64,000 bases of DNA, taken from Karalla daura. Lineage: Eukaryota; Chordata; Actinopteri; Chaetodontiformes; Leiognathidae. A program made the position numbers and the translations under genes. Of the stretch, positions 31,231 through 42,761 are shown one piece after another. Position 1 is the first letter of the stretch. Each line of letters opens with the position of its first letter. The notes beneath the pieces are model-generated. The model saw only the letters and a list, made by a program, of their open reading frames with translations, was not told where the DNA came from and searched no databases. Location: positions 13,892,791-13,956,790 of the forward strand of contig CM055207.1 in assembly GCA_029224185.1 (NCBI GenBank), written 5' to 3'.

Positions 31231-33411
31231 GGGACAGTTGATTTATTGATTGTTGGATAAATGCATTTTGTAGTTTATACATTTCAACTAAATGTACTTT
31301 TTCCTATTTTTTCAGTGGGTTTATTTTCCACCATCAAGCTTCTAAGAATCCTTGAAACGTCAAGCAGTTGATAAACTGAGATCTTCACTCCCGTGTAAAC
31401 TCAAAAATCACCAGCCAAAAGGAATGGGAACGTACTGACGAAGAAAATAAGGAACATGTGGCGTAACGTGTGCGTAATGGATACTGGTGCCTTTTCGCGC
31501 GTGGTTTTGCAAGCGTGTCAGCATCATTTTTAAGCAGGTGTGGCAGCAGATTGGGTGTCACAGGGATTTTGATTGCTTCACGTTTGATTCGAAACGGGGG
31601 CAAGCCGATCTCGGAGTGCCCCTGTCCTGTCAACGTCACTCATCTCAGCTGATACGTCCGACCCGCAACGATTTCCTGTAAAGCTGTCAAGTCTTTATGT
31701 GTGGGAGCAGCAACCCCCCAGAGAGATGGAGTTTCACTGTTAGCTGTTAAAACCCTAATTATGATAAATTTATGTTGCAGACGTTGTGTGATGTGTTCCA
31801 TAATAAGCTCAGGGGTTAAGCATGACATGGTCATTTATTCATATTGTGAGTTTAATTTGTATCTTTATTAGCCGTGCGTATGTGTGTGCGCCAGGACACA
31901 TCAACTTGTCTCCACAATTCACACATGAGGAGGGAAGATGGAGGGATAAGCAGGGAAGGAACGGGTGGAGCGGGTTAGCTGGCTCAGGCTCTGTGGGGTG
32001 TTTACTGACGTATACATTACTGTCAGGGTAACTTAATGACGGCTTCAGGGAACGCTGAATCTCATTAATCCAAAGTATGATTGAAGACAGGATTTTTCCT
32101 CCCCACTGTATTGACATGTATTTAATTTCCAGCCAGTGATTTTAATTTTTGCAACCACGTGTCCTCTCTGGCTGCTGCCGCTGGAGTATTTCACATGGCC
32201 ATCACTCATAAAGCTCAGGAATGGAATAATGTCAATGCAAACAATGCAAACTCACCACTAAGATACAGTCTGGATGTCTGAACATCCAACCATAAATCAC
32301 AAGTGCTAGGTATTACAAGTTGGAACAACCAATGATACTTAATTTAATCTACTGCTTCTTGTTTACAATCTGGAAACAAAACAGTAACATCTTTGAGGCA
32401 AAATTTGTGGCTATGTGTCTAATGGCAAAATGTTTCGTGTAACAAACAAAACTGTTACACAAACAAAACAAACATTGATTATCGCCTTTTTACCAAAGAC
32501 ATAATGCATGCTGGTCAAATCCAAAATGGCGCTTCATTTCTTCCTCATTTGCTAGTGGCAGATTCTATGTGCTGCCCCTGGTGGCTGGAAGCTGTCATAA
32601 CAAGCACACCTTTTACTCTTGTATCAGTATTCCTGTGTCTGAAAATAATGTTTACTCAAATACTGCTGGACCATAAATGTAGGTAAAGAGAAAGATTTCT
32701 GTGATTAGGTAAGACAGAGTGAAGGAACTTTTGATACTTGGAGTATATGTTATTGCCAGTTATTTTGTTTGTTTACTTGATTGAAAAAAATCTGGATGCT
32801 TAATCCTTGTTATATCTCTCAGTATGCTTTCCAGTGAGAGAGGATAGCATGGTCATTCTTTTACTGGAAATTAGTAAATGAAAGTATTAATTGGGAATTT
32901 ACAGCCTCAGTTGCAGCACCAGTATGAGGAAAAGAGATCAGTGCTGCAGGATGTTTTTTTTTTTCACATTCTGGGATTTCTGATCTCAAGTCTGCGTAAA
33001 TGAGGCTCGAGAGGCTGCTGATGCTTCATGCAGCTGTCAGGGCACCACGCGTGCAGTGTGTTGATGAGACCAAGGCTGTCTACTACATTAATACCAACCT
33101 ACTAATTCAAGTGTGCTAATTAATGCAATAAGTTTCAAAGGTGCTGCAAAAAACCAAGGTTCAAGGCAGACATGTTGATAATTCTTCGGTTTGATACTCA
33201 TCCCATCAACTAGATCCTCTCTGCTCGGTTCCTCTCCACCCCCTGAGGATCGAGCGTAGGGACTCCATCTTATTCCAACTAAGCAGTTAAGTAACTGTAT
33301 CTCCCCCTCTGTATGTGCACTGTGTGCCACCAGAGGGGTACAGAACTTAAAAATAGTACACTCTAAGTCCAACAGGTTTTCTTACAATGTTCTTTATTTA
33401 TACATTGCTAT

Positions 33412-33590
33412 TCCGGCTTTGTACTCAACTTATCTGAGGGAGCTGGTCTCTAGTGCATAAAGGGGGAGGACAGGACAGGATAGGTTGAGGATCAGTCGCA
33501 TGTTTGACACCATTCACTGTCACATGTGTACTTAGGGCAATTTAGAGTCTCCAAATGACCTAAATATGAATGTTTTTGGACTGGGGTAAA
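33412..33590 (-). repeat. SINE/L2-tail-like repeat, copy 7
   Basis: Minus orientation: 'acaccattcactgtcacatgtgtacttagggcaatttagagtctcc', 'aatgacc', 'tgaatgtttttggactgggg'. The tail side is degraded. Confidence 0.6.
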
Positions 33591-35197
33591 GGGTATAGGG
33601 TATCCCATAATGCACTTAACTATATTATTTTCAAGCACACACAGCAGATGGTGTGGCAGTGCCCCTTTGTACTGCATACAAGAACCTAACAATAAATCAA
33701 GGAAAGTCTTTTTCGGTTCAGCATTATCAGAATCAGACTACTTCAAGCACTGGATCACAACTTTGTTTGGCTCACCAAGGCCTTTCTGTAGAAGCAGGAG
33801 AGATGCGAACAGTTCAATAGACAAATGCTTTTCAGGAGACTGTATTTTATTTGAAAAGCTGTCTGGGGCTAAAAGGCTGTAAGTATTCAGATATACTTCA
33901 GAAAAAACGTAGAAATATGGAGAAAGTTCTGTCCCAATTGAAACAGTAAATATGTGGTGAAGCTGCCAAGAATGCGTCTTTGGTGGTGGCCTTATTAGCT
34001 TGAGATAAGGATTTTATTTTGCCTATGCTGTAGTTTTTATACACAAACATTTTGGGCATTTAGAGACATGACGGATTCCAACAATTACCAGTTTTGAGTA
34101 GTGTTAGGTCTGTTTTTCCCTTTGTTTGACAAGGAATTAAACATGACTTGTTGGTCCCTAGAGGACTCCGATGCTGCAGTGGCACAGAGACAGAAATAAG
34201 TTCAGACAAATGAGAGTAAAAAATAAATATAGGTGTATAAAGCAATTTACAGATATGAAGATAAAAATAGAAAAGAGAAGAGGTGTATTTGCAGAGAGTT
34301 TAAAGGCAGATGTGACTGTAAAAAACATTCATGTTTACCCTCTTTTTAGGTTGCTTAGTGTTTCACCCCCTTTTAGGCAAAGATATGTCTTTTCTTTCAT
34401 ACTTTGACGTCTTCTTTCATCCCGTGAAAGCTTTTGGTTTGTGAACACATAAACAAGGACATGTTACGGGTCAGCGGGAGAGAGATGAAAGCGAAAAACA
34501 TGAATGACTTTAAAGGAGGGTGAATATATATATAATATACATTATTCTGATAAATCCAGCTTTTTGAGGCTGAGAAGGGCACAGAGGATATCTGGTGAAA
34601 TGACAAAGCCCGACGAGATGCACAGCCCTTTGTAATCCTGGTTTGCTTTTCACCCTTGTTCCGTGTCTTATAAATGTATCAAAGCAGCTGTTTGGCTGGG
34701 TTTTATGCATAGTACATTGTAGTGAATCGTAGTGTGCCGTCATTCCGGTGCTGACGCAGGTACAGTCTTACGTGGGTCCAATGAGAGAGTGTATCCAATA
34801 ATGAGGAGCTGCACTCCATCTGGAAATCTCCATAATAATAGAAAACCGGATGCATGTGCTGCCACGCTCTCCATGGCTCTCTCTTTTTCTCTGTACATGT
34901 GAATATGATATTGGGAAACAAGTGCTTAAAACATAACATTTTAGGACACTGTTATTACATAGTTTTTGATAATAAGTGCAATGTTTTTCAGTTTATCTCC
35001 CTCCAGCTGCCAGACAAGACATCAAACCAGCTGATTGTTGTTTTGCGCCGTGCTGGTGTGAGATTGAAATTCAGATGCGACACATTGTGCCCTCATCCCT
35101 TGTGTTTATTTTCTTTCTATGTCGTAATCACACTCTGTTATATTACTGCTAATCTGGGGCCGACACACCCACTCCAACTTCCTGATCACAACCCCCA

Positions 35198-35228
<31 letters not shown>

Positions 35229-37324
35229 TGCACACACTGCTAATCTGAGGCTCCCATTATGCTGCCTTTTTCCAGAGATTACACTGTTAACTGAACACTT
35301 GACCTGTTCTCTGAACCAACCACACTCAGTATATGTCTGTTGTCTCTGTTGTTGTTTCTCCCCTTTGTACTCATCTTCCTGTTAGCATCAAATGTTATAT
35401 AAAGGTTATAATATAACTGGCATATGTTTTTTTCTGCTTAAGATGTACAGTAATCTTGAAATGTACAGTAGAAAACATCTTCCACATATTCATTTCATGA
35501 AACATATTTAAGATACAGATTTCCAGCACTTTGAATCTGTTGGGTGATTGAGTCTTGCTACGTTGAGCCGTGTTTGTTTTGAAACTCCAGCCTAGCGCAA
35601 GTGGGTGGTGGGTTAACAACTGCTCTGTGCTCACATGCAGATATAATTATTCAGAGGAGACAAATAAAGACTCTGTGAGTCAAAACGAGGGAGGCCGGGA
35701 TTTACAGGAGAAAAAAGTGTGAGACAGCCTTGTGGTATGTATAAAGTCGGTGCAGCACTCCTTGGAGGATCTACATAAATCTCAGTTTCAGACTTATGAG
35801 TGGATAATATTTTGTGTACCTTTGCTTTAACCATAATCTATTTTTAACACAGACATAGCATGTCAGTGTATGCAGATGACACTGTTTGATACATATCAGA
35901 TAAAGAAATACACCATTTCACTATAAAAAATACAAATCAGCTGTACAAAAACATATATTTTAAAGGGAGCAATCCAAAATATCTTTACATTTTGGAAACA
36001 AATATCACAAATGCAAGAGAATTTCAAAGACAGATCTACAAAGAAATCTGTAATAAAAGTTGTTTATCATTTCAGCTATAACCTTGTATTGACTAAGGCA
36101 TGATCTATCACTGCTTCTAATAACAAAGATAGATTGTCTATAAAGGGTTCAAACTGTGTATTTATTGCTATGGGCACCTAAAACCCAGGAGCTCAAAACC
36201 TTATTAAGATGAACGATTGCTATACCAGGGGCATGAACAGCGAGAAGGGGTGGGACACATTTAACCCAGTGTTTCTTTGAAAAAGCTTTGAATCAAAGCT
36301 GGGAGATGCTCTTAATAATCAGCATCTCTGATGGCCACACAATGCTATAAGACAGCCCAGCTCTCCTCAAAGGTTCAAAGGTATTGATTCAATAAGGAAG
36401 GCTCTTCAAAGAGAAAGCATTTAATTAAACCGAGTTGTTGCAGATGCAAATGTTGGGGGTGTTCTCATTACTGTGAGTTGGATATTGGATGCACCTGAGA
36501 GATTGGGTGTTGACAGTGACTGCTCTTTGTAACAAAACCAAGATACAGTGATCATTTGTATGGGTTTCTTCAAGAAGACATTTTAACCATTTTAAAATAG
36601 CTGAAAAATGTTCAATGACTGTATGATTCTGAACAGAAGCCTCAAATTCACCATCAGACCCTCAGCCTCCTGGGGGAGCTGGGAGATAATCTAATTGCAA
36701 ACTGACTGACAAATTAACAACTTGTTGATTACCAGACAGGTAATTTGTACAGCGTATAACTATTTTCTGAAAGACATTTTCTCATATATCATTAGGAGTG
36801 GAATACTTATTTCAACCAGCTTGCATTTTGGCACCCACCCAGCAGGCAGCAGCTGAGGGTTAATTGATGTTTTTCTATTTTGATTGTCACTACTTCAGGA
36901 CCTCTTCAACATAATTACTGAACACATGTAATTATAAGTGATGTATATTTAAGTTTATGGCATTAACTTAAAGTGTGATCAAAATGTCTCTCGTACAAGA
37001 TAAGCACAGTTTTCCTGTCCTCTAATGAAGCTGCCAGTGAGTAATTAACATAGGAGTTTGGACAACATGCATGTCATGTGATAAGATTAAACTGAAAGTC
37101 ATCGGAGCTGTGAAGTTTAGATGTTGTATTCAGATGTTGCTCTTCGAGGACACAAAGTTTACAGGGTTCACAGCAATTAGTGTTGTGGCTTTTCACGTCT
37201 ATTTTTAGTGGCACGGTCAATGACATCACACCACATGGAGAGAGCCCGGTTGAAGTAATGTAATGTAATCCCAGCAATGAGGGTCGAGAACCTGTGAGAC
37301 AGTTTTGGCATTCTGCTTTCACTC

Positions 37325-37328
<4 letters not shown>

Positions 37329-37366
<38 letters not shown>
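37329..37366. repeat. (TG)n microsatellite
   Basis: About 19 TG units, 420 bp upstream of the grin2c start exon. It faces the CA array at 37465-37539, so the two can pair as inverted repeats. Confidence 0.95.
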
Positions 37367-37369
<3 letters not shown>

Positions 37370-37464
37370 TGAATCAGAGATGTGTAGAGATGGAGAGGTG
37401 ATTACAGTCATGACACTGGGGGTTGGATTATGGGGGATTACAGGCACGCACACTTGCACACGCT

Positions 37465-37531
<67 letters not shown>

Positions 37532-37539
37532 ACACACAC
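37465..37539. repeat. (CA)n microsatellite
   Basis: About 30 CA units, then an interrupted run, shortly upstream of grin2c coding exon 1. Confidence 0.95.
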
Positions 37540-37785
37540 GCAATTTGCCTCACGACACAAGAGTCTAAATGCAGGGCTAATACTGTCATACAAAAGGGTC
37601 ACAGTGAGAGACAGACCAGGAGAGAGAAATAAGGGATGGATATGTACGAACGGATTATGATGAATTATGTCAAAAACATCATAGAAGCAAAGCAGCTTGT
37701 GTGTTTGACTGTTGCTCTCTTTCCTTTCACTCTCCCTCCCTCCCCTTTCCCTCCAACCCTCCTTTCCAGGCGGTAGGCTGCCAAC

Positions 37786-38142
37786 ATGGCCATTCCCAGG
37801 GGACACCCTCCTCCCTCCCCCTGGCCTCCTCTCTTCCTCCTCCTGCTCTTCCTCCTCCTCCTCATCTCCTCCCCGCTCCCCCTGCAGGCCCGGCCGCTCC
37901 TCCTCCACCCGTCCATCAACGTGGCTGTGGTGTTCAGCGGCTCCAGCTACCAGTCGGAGGTCAGAGGTCGCCTGAGCGGGGAGAACTTTGTGGACCTGCC
38001 GGTGGTGGTGAGCCCGGTGACCGTGCTGGTCAACGACACCAACCCGCGGGACCTGCTGACTCACCTGTGCGATACCATGGCAACCGAGAGGCTGCACGGC
38101 GTGGTGTTTGAGGACGACGTGGGCTCAGGCGCCGGGGCTCAG
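37786..38142 (+). CDS. grin2c: grin2c coding exon 1
   Basis: Residues 1-119: a Pro- and Leu-rich signal peptide, then INVAVVFSGSSYQSEVRG, SPVTVLVNDTNPRDLLTHLC and HGVVFEDDVG. NxTNP and HG(I/V)VFEDxV are GluN2C/D amino-terminal-domain motifs. The acceptor CTTTCCAG lies 17 bases before the ATG, whose context is strong (A at -3, G at +4). Donor CAG|GTAAAA. GC-rich, unlike the flanking introns. Confidence 0.93.
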
Positions 38143-41100
38143 GTAAAAACTGTTTATGTGTTTTAGGGTTTTATGATAAAACATCCTCTCCGGAGTCACG
38201 GTGTTCAGTCACCCGGCTCCTGGAGCTGCACAAGGTAACGTTTTAGTGAAGAAAAAAAAACGCACCTGTTCTGTCAGCTTAAATCACCAAGTGGAGCTGC
38301 AAAAAGGAAGAACTAATTGAGATGCCAAGCATGTACTGTCTGTGCTCAAATTAAATCATGGTGGTGGTATGGTTTCAGCCCGTAAAGAGGAAAGAATTGA
38401 CATCAAATCGTAAAAACCGGAATGGAAATAGCCGCCTAAATGGTGCTTCCGCCAGAGGAAGGACTGCTCAAAGCACCTGGTAGAAATGTTACTTCAGTGT
38501 AAAATTTATGACCGAAATAAAATAAAATTTACTCCTCAGTGTACTAGACTTGAAACCAGCACACTTTACTGATTTTTTTGAGTGCACAATGTTGCTTTGT
38601 TGCTGACTTCTAACAGCCACTGAGAAGAACTTCCAGTCTCGGAAGAGTCTGACACTGCTCGATGTCAAAACACGCAGTTGTCCTCATGATGTTCAGGCGG
38701 CTGAAGCTACGCAGTGACAGTGTTTTCTGAGCATTATGGTAAAGTATTCTATGCTTGTAAAACAGTCGTGGCCACACAGAGTTTGAGTGGTTAGAGTTGT
38801 TGCCTCACAGGAAGAAGGTCCCCAGTTCAGGTCAGTTCAAAGGGCATCTGTGTATAGAGTTTACATGCTGTTCCTATATCTGGTCTGGGGACGTCATTAG
38901 GTTTTCTCAAACTGTCTAAAAACTGGCATGTTTAGATCAAGTGGAGGAGCTCTAAATTCTCCCTAGGTGTGAGTGAGAGAGGAGACCTGTCCAGGGTATA
39001 TCCCCTACACTCACCTTCTGTGCTAGAGATAGGCTCCCGCAAACCACTTGGACACCACCTGTGGGTAAGATGATTGATGGTTGCAAATGCTTTAAAAACA
39101 TCAGCAACACTTTTCTGAGTCGTGTGAGAGTGACGCAGGTAAAAAAAACAACAACAAAAAACAGAGACCCAGTGATAACATTCATCCTGCTGGTGCTGCC
39201 TGAGCAGGTTTGGTTTGACCCACGACTCAGGGCCATTTCAGCTCGATCAGCTCGATTCAGATTGATCCATAAATAATTCTGTCTGTCCCTTCGTCAGGTG
39301 GCAGAAGTGGCACAGATCCTGGACTTCCTCTCCACGCAGACATCCCTGCCCATCGTGGGCATCAGCGGCGGCTCCGCAGTTGTCATACCCTACAAGGTAC
39401 CGTCAAAACAGCCGGCCCGGCTGTGCTGCTTGAGCCCGGCCTGGGGCACGTTGCTCCCGGCTGTGCCACAGAAATGACTACACTGCGTCCCAGAGGCATT
39501 GATGAATCCTTTGTCACATGAAGTACAAGGAGCAATTAAGGTGGCAAGGAAAAAAAAAGAGAAGAAAAAGGCCGTAGTAATGTGACGAACAACAAGCTGC
39601 TAAGTAAACCCTGTCAGCAGCAGCTCACAGCCTCCTGTCTTCGTCAGGAAGCTTCGCACCGGCGTCATTCAGCTTAAAACAACCAAAGTACCAAAGTAGG
39701 TCAGAGCGGTGAAACCTACTTTGGCAAGCAACTGGCTGCATGCAAATATTTGGATATGAGCTTTACAGATGGGTGAATTATCAGCGATGACTGCAGCCAT
39801 CGACCCTCATCAGCTCCTCTAATCCGTGCCTGGGAAAAGTCGGAGTTGTGGGAAGGGAAAGTTTGCGAGTGGCTACGGGCGATGTGCGCCTCGATCAATC
39901 ATCGCCGTGCGCTGGAGGAGCAGCAGGTTTTCCCTGCTATGATTTAGCATGTATCTCGCTGATGAATGGAGATGGAGGGCAGTGAACTGTGTAGTTAGAC
40001 TCTAAAGAGGAGATTGATGACACCAGACGGATTCTCAATCCATACTTTTTTTCCCCCCTCCACTTCTTTGTCGCAAAATGGCTCCATGCCGTCTTCCTCC
40101 CGGGCTCCAGGCTCCACGCTCTCCGCCCGTCTTCCCTTCCTTCCTTTAATTGCTTAACTGCCATCATCAACACCTCGTATTTATAGAAGCAACTCTCACA
40201 CATAGAAACGCACATGCAAATGAATACCGGCACATATTAGAGCATGCGCACGCACACACACACACACACACACACAGGCAGGATGCCTTTCCCCACCGCA
40301 AGAAGCATCTGAGTGAGTTGAGTGTGTCTGCCGGTGCTGGATTTCACTCGCAGGCAACATTTTGTAAACTACAGCTCGTTGCATTTATCAGCTTCCTGTT
40401 AATCAAAAGGTATCTGCAGATGTCACGTCATAGATGGGTATTAAACAGGAGGAGTTGTAGCTGCGGGAGGGTGATTGATTTGCTGTATTTTGATGGCGGA
40501 GCCGGAAAGGCAGAGTGAAGCGAGCAAGAGACAGACAGAGGAGAAAAATGCTTGGATGAAGCCTGGCTGACAGCTGCCTAAAGGCAGTGTTTTACTGTCT
40601 CACTGATAAGTCTCCCTTCCCCCTTTTACTGCTCAGATAGTCTTTTTTTTTCTAGTTTCCCTCACTTTCTTGTCCTTTCCCAACTCCTTCTTGTCTTTCT
40701 GCCCACTTCTCACCGTCATTCCCTCATCGTTTCCATACTTCCCTTTTAGCCCCACCGTCTCCCCCTCCATCACCGTTACTCCCTGACTCCTTTGAATTCT
40801 GCTTTTTATGCTCTGTTGTGTGCCGGCTGAATCCATTAAGGCTGTGGCTAGAAGCGAGAGGCCTGTGCTCCTTTCTGCTCTTATGGAGCTCCAGGACCAT
40901 ATTTAACTGTTAATTAGACCCTTCAGGAGGCTGCCCCCCCCATGGCTTTTATCATTCATCCCCAAATCCAAACCATTCACTTTTCTTTTTCCATCTCTTT
41001 TCCCGGTGCCCTCTTCCTCGCATAACTTCCCTCCACCTGCCGCTGCTGCACCTTAAATTGGCAAGGAGGTGCTCGTGTTTGTCCCAGATGTGGTCTTGAG

Positions 41101-42692
41101 TTTCGTCTCAGGCAAGTTCTTCTACCCAGTTAAAGTATCTGGGAACCTCCAAAAGATTTGGGGTGGTGTTCGTCATGTCATCAACACTCTCCACGGCTTG
41201 TTTTTGGCTGAGCTCATCATATCTCGGTCGTTTAACCTCGCCGCTTGACAAAAGACAAACGTGCAGATGTTATCTGTTGTTCTGGGAGAGCGTTTGTCTT
41301 ACCAGCCCAAAGTCTTGACAGTGTGGGTGACTGACAGTTCTCTATATAGCGGAAAGAGTAAAGCACGCTCCTCTGAGGCCTGCCTGTCCAAGGCCTCATT
41401 CCGCCCTCCTCCTCTCACTCCCCCTCGGACTCTCTTCTCTCTCTTATGCACTCCTTTGTTGTCAGGAAGGAGAAAAAAGCTTGTCAGAGGTGTCTTGCAC
41501 AATGGGGCAGGTGGATTGGATGGAGAAAGATCTATGTGCGACTGAATGATTCTCTTAGGGGATAAAAGAGCTCAATAGTGCTTGATTATCAATAGCCTGA
41601 TGATGATGAATATCTTTGATGGTGGATGTAAAAAGAAGCAGCACCCGCCCGGGCCGCCTATTTATGGCCCGTGTCTCAGTGATGTCTGCATGGCAAACAA
41701 GGAGGAATGAGGGAATGAGAAAAAGATGAAAAGATCGAGGGGAGGAGAGGAAGTGCGTCTTTTGTCAGACGGCGCGCACATCAAGCGAAGGCAAAGAGGA
41801 GGAAATGAGAAAGTGTGAAGAATGTCTTAGAAAAGGCTGCAAGTGTTAAATAGGGCCTGCGTGAGGAAAAAGGAAAAATATTGCAACGTGTCTCTCTGAG
41901 GAGTAGGAAATCAGAGATGGAGCGGGCTTTGTCTTTGTGTGAGTGTGTGCGTGTGTGTGTCTATGTGTGTGTGTTCTTGGCTGCCTGGCTGTGAGTCAGT
42001 GCAGTGTGCTGGGTGATCATTAGAGGGTGCTGCATCCAGATGTCGAGTCATGGGAGTAGTGGAGCACGCGGCAAAGGGGGGAGAGGGAGAGGAGGCAAGG
42101 GAGGGAACTTCTCACAAGAAACTTTTACTACTGCGACAGAACGTTCACATACTCAGTCCAATGTTCCACTGACAAATGAATGACCATCGCATTTATGATG
42201 ATAGTGATAATGTTAATAATTGGCATCAGGGTTTGTCTTGTAAAAACCCTCTATCCCCAAATTTGGGGGATTCTTTTGTCTTCAAAGACCAAATGAAGAC
42301 AAGGCCTCTAAAAAGATGTTGGAGGATGCTAGTTAATGGCAGAAATCTGTTCCAGAGAAGCTTGAGGAGCATGAAGGTGGTCGGGGCACTAGTCTCTCTC
42401 ACAGGTTGCTCTCCAGTTCATGCCATAGGCGCTGGATGGAGATGAGCTGAGGAACCATCATCTGGTTTCAGAGCTGCAAAATTAACCAAGCATAACATAA
42501 CATATCATTGTCACCGGAACCATCCAAAAATTTAGAAGAAAAAGAGTTGCAATCATGGGTTACATGGGCTGCATATATAACAGCCTTAATGGAAGTCCAT
42601 CTATTATCTTACCCACTTTACATGTTAATGGAGTTGCGTAGGTCTGCGGGAGTCTATTCCATTCCCTGGACCGGTCAACAGTCCATCACAGG

Positions 42693-42761
<69 letters not shown>

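Larger units (their letters stand above)
29115..37769 (+). other. grin2c: putative grin2c leader intron
   Basis: 8.65 kb without recognisable coding sequence. Holds SINE/L2-tail copies (29315-29705 and 33412-33590), three diverged copies of another dispersed repeat (30490-31230), and CA/TG arrays at 35201-35230, 37329-37366 and 37465-37539. The middle (35800-37050) is AT-rich and looks featureless. Confidence 0.55.

Noticed and set aside
32573..32590. CTCF-like CTGCCCCTGGTGGCTGG
   Set aside because: Core positions deviate (GGGGCAG instead of GGGGGCG), so the match is too weak to call.
37438..38097. 219-codon antisense open frame over grin2c exon 1
   Set aside because: It is the shadow of the GC-rich grin2c coding exon plus a TG repeat; the sense frame has clear GluN2C motifs and splice sites.
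38766..38840. Functional tRNA gene
   Set aside because: The tRNA-like head lacks a complete cloverleaf and has a degraded B box; it is the head of a SINE-like repeat.
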